Source: Planctomycetales bacterium (lineage in GTDB: Bacteria > Planctomycetota > Planctomycetia > Pirellulales > Lacipirellulaceae). From it: a DNA stretch of 38,812 bases. The position numbers and the translations under genes were made by a program. Each line of letters begins with the position of its first letter. Position 1 is the first letter of the stretch. Shown one piece after another: positions 14,781 to 23,205 of the stretch. A model generated the notes under the pieces. That model saw nothing but the letters and a program-made list of their open reading frames with translations. It had not been told where the DNA came from and made no database searches. The stretch is from the NCBI GenBank assembly GCA_020427155.1, contig JAGQOW010000035.1, positions 1 through 38,812 of the forward strand, given 5' to 3'.

Positions 14781-16409
14781 TTACCGGTTGAATCCAAACT
14801 CAGTACTGTTCGCCAGCGCCCACAGGATGTCGCCCAGCGCAGAAGTTCGCTCTTCCGAAGTCTCGCAAGCACGCAACATCTCAACGCATTGGGCTTGCTG
14901 AGCTGGCGTGGGGGAGCGTGCTAAAGCTGCCAGAAATACTGCTTCGATTTGCTGCTCGTCGTCCAGATACGGTGCCGCTAGTGCTCCCAACAAACTACTG
15001 CGATCGGCAGCCGTGAGACGGTCCATCAACTCACCGTTCATCAGCATGAGCGCCTGCAGGGTGCCCGACCGATATTCCGTGGCATCGCCCGGCGGCGAAC
15101 GCATCCGGCGGACAAACTCCATCCGTGTCGGATCGATCGTCATCCCTCCCGTTGCCTGCTCGGCCTGCGGTCCGTACCGTTGCTCCTCGCCTTTGAGCGA
15201 AGGTGAGAGAACCAGAAAACTGTCGTAAAGCTGCTCGGGAGTTAGCGGCTTAGCGAGCATGCGGGCAAACAACTCCGGAGGACTCGTCCCTTCGCTCACG
15301 TACTGGCCTGAGAGTTGATAAGCACGAGTGCTGGCAAGCACGCGAAACAGCTCCTGCAGGTCGAAACCCGAACGGACAAAATACTCGGCCAACTCCTCGA
15401 GCAACTCCGAATGGTCCGATAAAGCGAGATCGCCAACATGATCGAGCGACGGCACTAAACCGCGCCCAAAAAGATGCGACCAGGCCCAATCGACAGCCGC
15501 CCGGACGAACAGTCGGTTGTCCCGCGAGGTCATCCACAGCGTCAACTGCATCCGCCGCGTTTGCGACTTGTCGTCAGCGGCAAGCGAAGCCTGCAAGTAC
15601 TTGGGATAGATCACCTCTTCGGTATCAGGCAGAAGCACCTCCCCTCGATCGTCGTCAAATAGCCGATAGGAAGTCCGCATCATGCGATCCTCGGGCGAAC
15701 GGACCCGCGCAAAAAACGCGGCAAAACCCCAGAAGTCTCGCTGTGACCAATTCGCGTAAGGATGGTCATGGCACTGGGCACACTGCAGGTGCAACCCGAG
15801 AAACAATTCCGCAGCGCTGGCGGCAATCTTCTCCGGCGCCAAATCAAGCGCACGGTAGTACAAGCCCGGCCCCAGCTCTTCTTCGCCCGTCGCCAACAGC
15901 AAGCCTTCGACCAGATTGTCGTAGCGCAAGTTCCTCGCAAAGCGGCTTCGCAGCCATTGATGGAGCCCAATCGCTTCGCGTACGTGCTGCATTTCGATCT
16001 CATAGGGCAAGATGCGGTTCTGCCAGACCGTGGCCATGTGCGAGGCATATCGCGGAGATTCTAGCAGCCGATCAACAAGCAGCCGCTGCTTGTCGGGACG
16101 CCGATCGGCCAGAAAGCTCCGTACCTCCGAAACTCGCGGAATGACGCCGTTGAGATCCAAATAAGCCCGGCGAAGAAACTCGCCATCGCTGCCAGACGAC
16201 GCCGGCACAATGCCGCGCTGCTCCCAGAGCTCGGCCAGATGCTCATCGATCCGGCGAATCATCTGCTTTCGCAACTCGACGATTTCCGTCCCGGCTTCGC
16301 CGACGTCGTCCGCAGCTTTGGCGCTCGACAATTGACCAACGGTTGCCCCTTGCAGCCAACCGTAAAGACCGAGAATGAGAACAACCAGGCTCCATCGGTC
16401 GAATCGCAT
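14781..16409 (-). CDS. DUF1549/DUF1553 domain-containing secreted protein
   Basis: The 542-residue protein has a signal peptide (hydrophobic residues 7-23). The DUF1549 part includes FLRRAYLDLNGVIPRVSEV (about 78-96), LVDRLLESPRYASHMATVW, and LHLQCAQCHDHPYANWSQRDFWG with a Cys-x2-Cys-His motif at 210-214. DUF1553 follows with DNRLFVRAAVDWAWSHLFGRGLVPSLD and AKPLTPEQLYDS. The CxxCH motif could bind haem or a metal, but the planctomycete cytochrome domain that often precedes these proteins is absent, so this is a short version. AGGTGAGGTG lies upstream of the ATG. It is the first gene of a three-gene operon with DUF1501 and the EF-hand lipoprotein. Function is unknown. Confidence 0.87.
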   Translation of the reverse strand: MRFDRWSLVVLILGLYGWLQGATVGQLSSAKAADDVGEAGTEIVELRKQMIRRIDEHLAELWEQRGIVPASSGSDGEFLRRAYLDLNGVIPRVSEVRSFLADRRPDKQRLLVDRLLESPRYASHMATVWQNRILPYEIEMQHVREAIGLHQWLRSRFARNLRYDNLVEGLLLATGEEELGPGLYYRALDLAPEKIAASAAELFLGLHLQCAQCHDHPYANWSQRDFWGFAAFFARVRSPEDRMMRTSYRLFDDDRGEVLLPDTEEVIYPKYLQASLAADDKSQTRRMQLTLWMTSRDNRLFVRAAVDWAWSHLFGRGLVPSLDHVGDLALSDHSELLEELAEYFVRSGFDLQELFRVLASTRAYQLSGQYVSEGTSPPELFARMLAKPLTPEQLYDSFLVLSPSLKGEEQRYGPQAEQATGGMTIDPTRMEFVRRMRSPPGDATEYRSGTLQALMLMNGELMDRLTAADRSSLLGALAAPYLDDEQQIEAVFLAALARSPTPAQQAQCVEMLRACETSEERTSALGDILWALANSTEFGFNR

Positions 16410-16908
16410 TAAGGCACCTCACCTTTGAGTATTCATGCTTTGCGGTCTACCAGATGAACAGTCTGCCGCGGCTCATGGACCGGGCAATTGCATTCTAGCC
16501 GCCTTCGTGGTTATCGCCCCAGCCCTGACAGCGGTCCGCACAGGGTTTCCCTGGCTGCTCCCCACCGAACAACTCGATTCAACTCGTTTTGTCGAAGGGA
16601 CTTAGGACGCTCACTCTCGCTTTTCTAAACAAAAAACTCAGAAACTGTCTGGGAGCCAACAATGGGGATAATCCATCCTGCCACGGCATCAGGCCAATTA
16701 GACCGAACCACACAATACAAGTGGTCCACGACGAGAGCCCTTTTTTCACCGCTCGTTTTTTGCTATCGACCTGCTACATTCGGCCTATTGATCCTTGCAC
16801 CTTGAATGAATCCAGTGCCCCTGCCGGAAACGTATTCCTCCTCAGCAGAAACCGTTTCCGGCGGGTCTCATTCGCGGCGCAAGGATCAATAAGATCGCTG
16901 TCAACCGC
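16410..16908. other. Divergent intergenic region with a large nested inverted repeat
   Basis: About 500 bases separate the DUF1549/1553 operon and the amidase gene. A 107-codon plus-strand frame (16589-16912) has no ribosome-binding site or protein-like features and runs through the inverted repeat, so I do not call it. Promoters for both directions should be here. The clear structure is the repeat at 16786-16891. Confidence 0.5.
16786..16891. repeat. 106-bp nested inverted repeat upstream of the amidase gene
   Basis: The outer arms TATTGATCCTTGC (16786-16798) and GCAAGGATCAATA (16879-16891) are perfect 13-mers. After symmetric 5-base interruptions, GAATGA (16804-16809) and TCATTC (16868-16873) pair around the same centre. 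An inner perfect 10-mer, GCCGGAAACG (16823-16832) with CGTTTCCGGC (16853-16862), forms its own stem. No T-run follows on either strand, so it is not an intrinsic terminator. It ends 17 bases before the amidase ATG. It could be a small mobile repeat with terminal inverted repeats, or a structured leader RNA. Confidence 0.7.
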
Positions 16909-17958
16909 ATGACAAGGTTTGCAATGAGTATCACCTGCATTAGCCCCTCGTTGTTTTTCTGTCGCTTAGCCCTTACCTTGCCAGCAATTCTGCTTTGTTC
17001 AGCAAGGCCAAGCTCGACCATCGCGGCCGAGGTCGGCGAGCAAATCCAGCGCGCCGGCGACGAAGTCATGATCTGCGGCCAGCTGTTCCACACTACGGCC
17101 CCGGTCGTGCTTTGGACCGACCCGGGCGGCTACGACGCTTATCGCGTCGAGCGCCGCTTTGGCGATATCGAGAAAGCCTCTTGGGAAGAGATCAGCCGCG
17201 AACAGCCTTCGCTCGATTCTCCCAATCGATATGGCATCAGAAAAGACCAACTGACGGCCGAACAGCTGGAGCAGGTGCGCGGCGGTGGCTGGACCCTGCC
17301 GATGTTGCAGGACGTGGTCGATCAGTTTGTCATGCACTACGACGTCTGCGGATTCAGCCAGCAATGTTTCAAAGTGCTGCACGACCGCCGCGGCTTGAGC
17401 GTCCACTTCATGCTCGATATCGATGGCACGATTTACCAGACGCTCGATCTGAAGGAACGCGCCTGGCATGCGACCGTCTCCAACTCGCGCTCGATCGGCG
17501 TCGAAATCGCCGGCATCGGCGCCTATCCGGCGGCAAAGAAAGATGTGCTCCAGGAGTGGTATTTCCCGGCCGACGACGGCGGCGTCCAGCTCCGCCCGCC
17601 GCGGAGATTGGGCCACCTGGGACTACGCAAGAGCCCCTTCTATGGGCGCCCCGACCGACAGGAGCCGATCGTGGGCATCGTCCAGGGGATCGAACTGACC
17701 CAATACGACTTCACTCCCGAGCAGTACGACTCGCTCATCAAGCTCACTGCCACCCTCTGCCGAGTCTTCCCCAAGATCAAGTGCGACTACCCGCGCGACG
17801 CCCAGGGAATCCTCATCCCACACAAGCTTACCGACCAGCAATGGAAAGACTTCCAGGGAGTGCTTGGCCACTACCACGTCCAGCTGAACAAAACCGACCC
17901 CGGCCCGGCGTTCAACTGGCAAAAAGTCATCGACGGCGCACAGCAGCTGCTGCAGTAA
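16909..17958 (+). CDS. Secreted N-acetylmuramoyl-L-alanine amidase (amidase_2/PGRP fold)
   Basis: The 349-residue protein has a signal peptide (hydrophobic about 10-32, cleavage near TIAAEV). The amidase_2 zinc-site pattern is visible: FVMHYDVCG (His143), KERAWHATVSNSRSIGVEIAG (His187, with the conserved NxxSIGVE segment), and HYHVQLNKTDPGPAFNW near the C-terminus, which supplies the last ligand and the typical DPGxxFxW end. Such enzymes cut the bond between muramic acid and L-alanine in peptidoglycan, here probably in the periplasm. ATG 16909 or the in-frame ATG 16924 could start it; neither has a strong Shine-Dalgarno. The inverted repeat just upstream may affect its expression. It stands alone. 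Confidence 0.85.
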   Translation: MTRFAMSITCISPSLFFCRLALTLPAILLCSARPSSTIAAEVGEQIQRAGDEVMICGQLFHTTAPVVLWTDPGGYDAYRVERRFGDIEKASWEEISREQPSLDSPNRYGIRKDQLTAEQLEQVRGGGWTLPMLQDVVDQFVMHYDVCGFSQQCFKVLHDRRGLSVHFMLDIDGTIYQTLDLKERAWHATVSNSRSIGVEIAGIGAYPAAKKDVLQEWYFPADDGGVQLRPPRRLGHLGLRKSPFYGRPDRQEPIVGIVQGIELTQYDFTPEQYDSLIKLTATLCRVFPKIKCDYPRDAQGILIPHKLTDQQWKDFQGVLGHYHVQLNKTDPGPAFNWQKVIDGAQQLLQ

Positions 17959-18065
17959 TCTGAATCAGTCAGAAAGCACCCGGATTTGCAGCCGCGCAGG
18001 GTTCGTGTAGACTGCATCAGACGAAAGCTTACTCAAACTCAATACAGGCCCTCTGAGGAAATTCC

Positions 18066-18710
18066 GTGTCGACTTTTCGTTGCTTAGCAGCCGTCTCTTG
18101 CTTGTTCGCCATCGTCCTCTCCGCTGGCTGCAGCTCTCAATCGACCTGGATCGAACCGCCAAGTGTCGATGCGGCAACCTCTGCCGCGAAGGCTATTGAA
18201 CTCTACGACACCGATGGCGATGGCAAGCTCAACGAAGCCGAGCTTGAAAAAGCCCCCGGCTTAAAGGCAGCGGCCAAAATGGTCGACCTCGATAATGATG
18301 GCTTGGTTAGCGAAAACGAAATTGCCGAGCGAATTCTGAACTGGCAGGCCACCAAGGCTGGGCTCATGTCTTTTCCATGCACGGTGACGCTCAACGGACA
18401 ACCTCTGGAAGGCGCGACAGTCACTTTCGAGCCCGAGTCTTTCCTTGGCGATAGCATGCAAACTGCGGTTACGCTAACTAGCCCCGATGGGATGGGGTCG
18501 CCCTCTATTCCCAAAGAGAATCGACCTTCGCCTCAAACACCCTCTGGATTGCAGCTTGGCTTCTATCGAGTTCAAGTCTCTAAAATACTCAACGGCAAGG
18601 AAACAATACCGGCCAAGTACAACACCGAAACCATACTCGGACAACAAGCTACCGGGGACGATCCTGCCGTACTAGGACGGAGAATACGCTTCGACCTCAA
18701 GTCTCCCTAG
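18066..18710 (+). CDS. EF-hand lipoprotein with carboxypeptidase-regulatory-like C-terminus
   Basis: The 214-residue protein starts at GTG 18066, with GAGGAAA about 6 bases upstream. The signal ends in a classical lipobox LSAGC, giving a lipidated cysteine at residue 22. Two EF-hand loops follow, DTDGDGKLNEAEL (about 48-60) and DLDNDGLVSENEI (about 75-87). The C-terminal half, from VTLNGQPLEGATVTFEPE to FYRVQVSK, resembles the single beta-sandwich of many small planctomycete lipoproteins, related to carboxypeptidase regulatory-like domains. The role is unknown; surface calcium binding is likely. It converges with the DUF1559 gene. Confidence 0.78.
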   Translation: MSTFRCLAAVSCLFAIVLSAGCSSQSTWIEPPSVDAATSAAKAIELYDTDGDGKLNEAELEKAPGLKAAAKMVDLDNDGLVSENEIAERILNWQATKAGLMSFPCTVTLNGQPLEGATVTFEPESFLGDSMQTAVTLTSPDGMGSPSIPKENRPSPQTPSGLQLGFYRVQVSKILNGKETIPAKYNTETILGQQATGDDPAVLGRRIRFDLKSP

Positions 18711-18974
18711 CCTGAGCCGATTGCGACCCCTGCCGCCTACGTCCCTTTCTCGGAAGGCCTGATGCAGGGTAGTCGCTCGCTCCAATCATTCAGCGGGCGT
18801 TTCCCGGTCTGCCAGAAACCGGCATCTCGATGCCAGTCTTCCTTAGCTGGCTCCCCGTAATGCTCCAAACAGAGCTATCGAAGTTGCCCAGCACTAACCT
18901 TCAAATCTCCACTACGGATCTTAAGGCGACAGGGGATCTGAAACTGTCCTTGAGATTTGCCATCAAGAACATGG
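18711..18974. other. Convergent intergenic region with weak inverted repeats
   Basis: This region lies between two convergent gene ends. CAAATCTC (18902-18909) and GAGATTTG (18952-18959) are perfect 8-base arms, with GACAG (18928-18932) and CTGTC (18944-18948) nested inside. GGCATC and GATGCC (18821-18834) form another short repeat. No T-run marks an intrinsic terminator. They may still serve as 3'-end structures. Confidence 0.35.
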
Positions 18975-20093
18975 CTAGTAATTGCTTGAGTCGACAACCT
19001 CGCCGTCCGAACGAACTGCCAGTGCGCGGTGGGTTAAATAATCGATGTCGTAAGCGATACTGTGCACTGAGCCATCAGCAAACACCATGTGAAAGCCCCC
19101 AGGATGGGCACTGCCAAACTTCGGCTCGGGTTGCCGTGGAAGTTGGTTGCTAATGAAGTCTTGCGCAGGCTGAAAATCCTCGGGAGTACGATCGGGAAAA
19201 TTGGGATTGTACGCCACCCGCTGATTATCCCAGTCGTAACCCGTGTACATCGACTGGTTATCGCCCCAAGTGTAGTTGGTCGCACTCGAATTGTTCTGGC
19301 CAGCATAGCCATCTGCGGGCATCCACTTCTCGCCCGCCAGGTAGGTATTCGAGGTACCGTCTTCGATCTGTTTCGCACTGGTTTCGCTATGGTAATACAT
19401 GATTCCATTCTGACAGTACTGCAGATCCCGATCGATCCTGCGATCACCAGACTTTATACACTGAGACGTATTGGTCCAAGACGACTCACTTACGCTCGTG
19501 TAATTTGATGGTTTATACATTTCAAGAGCGTCAAAATGTCGGGCATCGCCCGAACTGGCTGCGTAATCGCTGTTTGCCACGCCCTGCGTATTTGCAATGT
19601 TCGCCAGCCACGGCTGCTCCCTGACACTCGCCCAACGCCCTACGGTAATCCCCGGGGGACGTCGCGAAGGACAATTGAATGTCGAAATCGGCGTCTGGTG
19701 AAGCGTAATGCTTGCTTCACGCCGCGCAACACCTGTGAGCCCCGCCCCTAAAGCACGCAGATTAGCCTGCTCAAGATAATCCAGCGTGTTGTAGATCCAA
19801 GAGCCTGGCTGGTCTTTGCCATAGCCGCGATCCGGATCGGCGGTCCAATCGAAATTCCAGCCGCCCGACGGGTAGTGGCCGTAGGTGCTCTCGACATTGA
19901 GGCAGGCCAGACCGATTTGCTTCAAGTGGTTCGCACACTGCATCCGGCGGGCCGCTTCGCGCGCCGCCTGCACGGCCGGCAGCAAAAGGGCTACCAGCAC
20001 GCCGATGATCGCAATCACCACCAGCAGCTCAACCAGTGTGAAAGCCCCGATCCTGCGAACCGTGCTGCCTGCGGGATAACTATACAGTTTCAT
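18975..20093 (-). CDS. DUF1559 domain protein with prepilin-type N-terminal signal
   Basis: The 372-residue protein starts at ATG 20093. The N-terminus GAFTLVELLVVIAIIGVLVA is a type IV prepilin cleavage/methylation signal with the conserved glutamate at position 5 of the mature protein, followed by LLLPAVQAAREAARRMQC, the hallmark of planctomycete DUF1559 proteins. The C-terminus carries the H-X9-DG motif in SAHPGGFHMVFADGSVHSI. NTYLAGEKWMPADGYAG in between is also typical. These pseudopilin-like proteins are expanded in Planctomycetota and presumed exported to the cell envelope; their role is unknown. A longer frame up to 20279 adds sequence unlike the family before the prepilin signal. No other pilin assembly gene is nearby. 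Confidence 0.92.
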   Translation of the reverse strand: MKLYSYPAGSTVRRIGAFTLVELLVVIAIIGVLVALLLPAVQAAREAARRMQCANHLKQIGLACLNVESTYGHYPSGGWNFDWTADPDRGYGKDQPGSWIYNTLDYLEQANLRALGAGLTGVARREASITLHQTPISTFNCPSRRPPGITVGRWASVREQPWLANIANTQGVANSDYAASSGDARHFDALEMYKPSNYTSVSESSWTNTSQCIKSGDRRIDRDLQYCQNGIMYYHSETSAKQIEDGTSNTYLAGEKWMPADGYAGQNNSSATNYTWGDNQSMYTGYDWDNQRVAYNPNFPDRTPEDFQPAQDFISNQLPRQPEPKFGSAHPGGFHMVFADGSVHSIAYDIDYLTHRALAVRSDGEVVDSSNY

Positions 20094-20265
20094 ACCAGCT
20101 ACTCTCAACTCAAGGCCAATGAAGCAAGCGCGGTCGATAACGACGACCTCCGAGTCGCCGACCACGGCAAAGCGAACGCCGAAACGAACGCCGTGGCCCA
20201 CCGCGTCTAACCCAATTTTCACCTGCAACTGCGAATCGGGCAACGGAGCATAGCGTAATCTTTTC

Positions 20266-20300
20266 GCGCAATTGCGCATTACCAGCTAATTGCTGGTAAT
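20266..20300. repeat. Two adjacent perfect palindromes upstream of the DUF1559 gene
   Basis: GCGCAATTGCGC (20266-20277) is a perfect 12-bp palindrome. It is directly followed by ATTACCAGC (20278-20286), TAATT and GCTGGTAAT (20292-20300), a perfect 9-bp inverted repeat. Both have AATT at or near the centre. They lie between the terminator of the upstream PEP-CTERM gene and the DUF1559 start, about 175-205 bases upstream of the latter. They may be regulator-binding sites. The rest of the 20094-20450 gap holds no gene that I can support. Confidence 0.5.
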
Positions 20301-20326
20301 CCCCGACGCTGTCCGCCAAGACGGCC

Positions 20327-20373
20327 AAAACAAAAAACGGCCCGGGCTGTGGCAATTTGCCAGGCCCAGGCCG
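20327..20373 (-). terminator. Intrinsic terminator of the PEP-CTERM gene at 20451-21404
   Basis: Read on the minus strand, CGGCCTGGGCCTGGCA (20373-20358) pairs with TGCCACAGCCCGGGCCG (20354-20338) through a short loop, with one small bulge and one G-T pair. It is followed at once by a T-rich tail, TTTTTTGTTTT (20337-20327). This is a textbook rho-independent terminator, about 78 bases after the stop codon. Confidence 0.85.
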
Positions 20374-20450
20374 CTTGTATCAGGGAATCCACCTCTTACG
20401 GCCAGCCCCAAGGACCCACCTCAAGAGAATTCTTCTTTGCTAACCAATAC

Positions 20451-21404
20451 TTAGCGTTTCCGACGTGCCAGTCCAACCAGACCGACCGCACCCAATCCCA
20501 ATAGGGCCATGGAAGTCGGCTCGGGAACAACGGTTACTTTGACGTTGTCAAAGACCGAGAAGGCCTGGGCTCCGGCGACCGATCCATAGGGATCGTGGTG
20601 GAACAACGATACAGCACCAGTCAATGGGAAAGCGCTAATCCCTGCATCGAGGGTCGCCAATGGAAGCGAATCGATCTGAAAATAAGCAGTACCGGCAGTT
20701 TCATCGACAGTGATCGTCATATGGTGCCAATTAAAGGACGGACCACCCAGTGGCGAAACACCAGTCTGCCCCTGCACATCAAGCGGAGGCAGCGACACAT
20801 CGACCGAAGGCGAAATCGCATCGAAATTACCGCTAGCATTGTCATTGCCATTGAAACCACCACTGTCGGCCACATGGTATTGGCCACTAGCGGTGAATTG
20901 CTCGCCAGTGTTCTTGAACAGGCGATAGTCGCGCGAGGTGCTGGAGTCAGTAGCCATTGCCAGCCAAGCGCCTACGCCTGTCTGCAAACCTGTATATACG
21001 CGGCTCATGACAGTCGCTTGGTCATGCCCAATGCCGCCACCAAAAGCCTCAGTCGTACCACCGGCAAAGCTGTAGTTGCCCCAGACATCAAATTCTACGG
21101 TGTACTGCCCCGAGTAGGTACTGTTGGTCCAAACGGTCACTCCACCCAAGCCATCTCCATCGCTGGTGTTAGAGTCAAGCTTCAGGCCAATAGTATCCGC
21201 CCCGCCAGGAGCAGGAGGAATTCCGTGGGCGCTGTAGTCATAGCCAAAGGTCGCCGAGTCATCGGCGCTGAGCGTACCCACAGTAAAACCTGCCGACGTG
21301 CTCATATCAGAGCTAAAAACGACGCCTCCGTAGCTCACAGCCGGTGCGACCGCAAGAGCTACTGCCACTGCACAGCCAGCGGCACGCTGCAACATCATCT
21401 TCAT
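20451..21404 (-). CDS. PEP-CTERM sorting-domain secreted protein
   Basis: The 317-residue protein has a signal peptide (residues 1-26, cleavage after AVSYG) and a classical C-terminal PEP-CTERM tripartite signal: VPEPTSM, the hydrophobic LALLGLGAVGLVGL-type stretch, and the basic end ARRKR. The body is a jelly-roll-like, glycine- and serine-rich region with no catalytic motif recognised. PEP-CTERM proteins are exported and processed by exosortases in organisms with an elaborate surface matrix; no exosortase gene is in the window. The N-terminal half resembles the first half of the protein at 33863-36577 (FSSDMSTSAGF against FSDNLSTGAGW, and TYSGQYTVEFDVW against SFSGQYTLQVDVW). It is followed by a strong terminator. 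Confidence 0.85.
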   Translation of the reverse strand: MKMMLQRAAGCAVAVALAVAPAVSYGGVVFSSDMSTSAGFTVGTLSADDSATFGYDYSAHGIPPAPGGADTIGLKLDSNTSDGDGLGGVTVWTNSTYSGQYTVEFDVWGNYSFAGGTTEAFGGGIGHDQATVMSRVYTGLQTGVGAWLAMATDSSTSRDYRLFKNTGEQFTASGQYHVADSGGFNGNDNASGNFDAISPSVDVSLPPLDVQGQTGVSPLGGPSFNWHHMTITVDETAGTAYFQIDSLPLATLDAGISAFPLTGAVSLFHHDPYGSVAGAQAFSVFDNVKVTVVPEPTSMALLGLGAVGLVGLARRKR

Positions 21405-21525
21405 TAGAACACTCCTCTAAAAAAAGGAAAACAACTGAGCAAAGCAAGATGTGCAAACTATTAGCAAGCAGTTGATTGCTAAGCAAAAAACGAAACACTC
21501 CAAAACCGATTATAAAACAAGCAAA

Positions 21526-23205
21526 CTACGACCGGCTCCGGCGAGACGAAAAACGTCTGCCAGAGAGGCCAATCATGCCTAGCAGGGCAATCGCCAGGCT
21601 GCTGGGCTCAGGAATCGTGCTACCCGCCAGCGGGCCCAAGGCAGTTCGGCTAAACGTGCCGTTCGAGCTCGTGGTCGACGTGTAGGCGCCGCCAGGCGAG
21701 AAAATCCGCAACGTTTCCGAAATGTTGCTCGTCACATACACATTGCCAGCCGCGTCGAAGGCAACGTCGGTTACACGCGATGCGTGGGGCACGGTGCTCA
21801 CAAGCTCAGGAGCGGCCGGATTGCTAATGTCGATGATGTAGACCCCCTGGCCATTGCGAGCACCGACGGCTAGCAGGTCGAGGTCGTCATGAATCGCTAC
21901 GTCGCCGTAGCCGCCGTCGAGTACGACTTCGCCGGGTATGTGATTCCCAAAATTGCCTTCCCAGAGCACTTCGTCGGCGTTGTCGACGAAGGTATCAAGA
22001 TTGGCATCGCCAAACCACACGGTGTTGGACGAACCGGTATTCCGCTGCCAGGTGAGGAAGTCGAAGCCGTCGACGTCCGAGTCCCAGTTGAAGTCGCCCT
22101 CTTCCCGAGCGTTCTTGCCCGAAGTCCAGAGCGGCGCGGTTCCGCCATCGGCCCAGTGGCTCAAAGCAGGTACCGACTTGCTGTCGTCCGAACGGTACTG
22201 GGCAATCCACCAGCTGCCATCCGCGTCGCGAACGAAGTCCATCAGACCATTCAGAATCACACCGTCAGGCGAAGGAGTATCGTCGTCCACCTGCACCGTG
22301 GGCAAACCCTGATAGTCGGTCGCCGTGCCGATGTCGTAACGCAGAATATCACCGCGTCCATCGGGGAAGGTGCCGCCGCTGGCTGGATCGGGCCACTCTT
22401 CGTCCATTGTGTACAACACGGTAGAAGCACCGGTACCTTCAATCCACACGGCATCGACGCTGCCGTGATTGTCGGCCAGGCCAGACGACTGCTGATTGTC
22501 GTTTGCCAGCACGGTCGGCCAAGCAGCCGTCTCATCGAGATTGGCCGGAGCACGCCACACGCCCGCGTGTGCGTCGCCCCAACCTGCGACGTAGACCGAA
22601 TCGTCAGGTGCAATCGAGATCTTGAAAGGCGTATTGCTGCTCAAGCTCCAATCACCGCCCAGACCGACGGCGCCAAATTCTGCTTGTCCGCCAGTACCCG
22701 CATAAAGCGTATCCGACTGATCCGCCGCCATGATAAAGAGCCCGTCGAGCGTGGTGCGAATGAGGACCGATCCCCCGCCTGGATCCTTGTTGACCGCGCC
22801 GCTAGCGCCCTCGGAAACATAGATAGCACCAAAGTACGGGCTGGCAGGATTGTTATTGATAGCCACGCCCTTGGGAGAAAAGAAGGCACTCTCCTGATCG
22901 AAGTCGCTGCTGGTTTGAGTCCAACCAACCGCAGTGGTTTTGCTGACTTCAATATCCCATGCAGAAGCCGCACCAACTGGGAATGACTGGGGGCCTTTGG
23001 TCAGTGCGCCTAGCACCAAATCGGTATCGCCCGTTCTCTTGATGACGACCGAATCGGCATCTTCATTCAAAACAAAATTGACCGTGCCAGGATTACTGGT
23101 CGTGTCGATGCCGGAAGCATAAGGAACAGCCTGGGCGACCGAGGAAAGCATCGTGGCCAGCGCCGCGAAGCACAAGAAGGTTTTGACAGACAATGAACTA
23201 TTCAT
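21526..23205 (-). CDS. PEP-CTERM secreted protein, beta-propeller-like with an internal dockerin-like insert
   Basis: The 559-residue protein starts at ATG 23205, with AAAGGA about 11 bases upstream, and has a signal peptide ending near SSVAQA. Repeats such as FSPKGVAINNNPASPYFGAIYVSEG, PFKISIAPDDSVYVAGWGD, DVAIHDDLDLLAVGARNGQG and VTDVAFDAAGNVYVTSN look like NHL/LVIVD propeller blades. About residues 365-420 hold a dockerin-like calcium segment (GDFNWDSDVDGFDFLTWQR and GDANLDTFVDNADEVLWE) placed between blades rather than at the end. The C-terminus is a PEP-CTERM signal, IPEPSSLAIALLGMIGL followed by arginines. The protein is probably surface-attached; the ligand is unknown. Confidence 0.82.
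   Translation of the reverse strand: MNSSLSVKTFLCFAALATMLSSVAQAVPYASGIDTTSNPGTVNFVLNEDADSVVIKRTGDTDLVLGALTKGPQSFPVGAASAWDIEVSKTTAVGWTQTSSDFDQESAFFSPKGVAINNNPASPYFGAIYVSEGASGAVNKDPGGGSVLIRTTLDGLFIMAADQSDTLYAGTGGQAEFGAVGLGGDWSLSSNTPFKISIAPDDSVYVAGWGDAHAGVWRAPANLDETAAWPTVLANDNQQSSGLADNHGSVDAVWIEGTGASTVLYTMDEEWPDPASGGTFPDGRGDILRYDIGTATDYQGLPTVQVDDDTPSPDGVILNGLMDFVRDADGSWWIAQYRSDDSKSVPALSHWADGGTAPLWTSGKNAREEGDFNWDSDVDGFDFLTWQRNTGSSNTVWFGDANLDTFVDNADEVLWEGNFGNHIPGEVVLDGGYGDVAIHDDLDLLAVGARNGQGVYIIDISNPAAPELVSTVPHASRVTDVAFDAAGNVYVTSNISETLRIFSPGGAYTSTTSSNGTFSRTALGPLAGSTIPEPSSLAIALLGMIGLSGRRFSSRRSRS

Noticed and set aside
16589..16912. 107-codon plus-strand ORF
   Set aside because: No ribosome-binding site, no protein-like features, and it runs through the nested inverted repeat.
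16995..17963. 322-codon ORF overlapping the amidase gene in another plus-strand frame
   Set aside because: Arginine/proline/alanine-rich shadow of a GC-rich gene; the amidase frame has the signal peptide and catalytic motifs.
21461..21482. TTAGCAA/TTGCTAA inverted repeat between two PEP-CTERM genes
   Set aside because: Perfect 7-bp arms but AT-rich and not followed by a T-run on either strand; probably only a leader structure.
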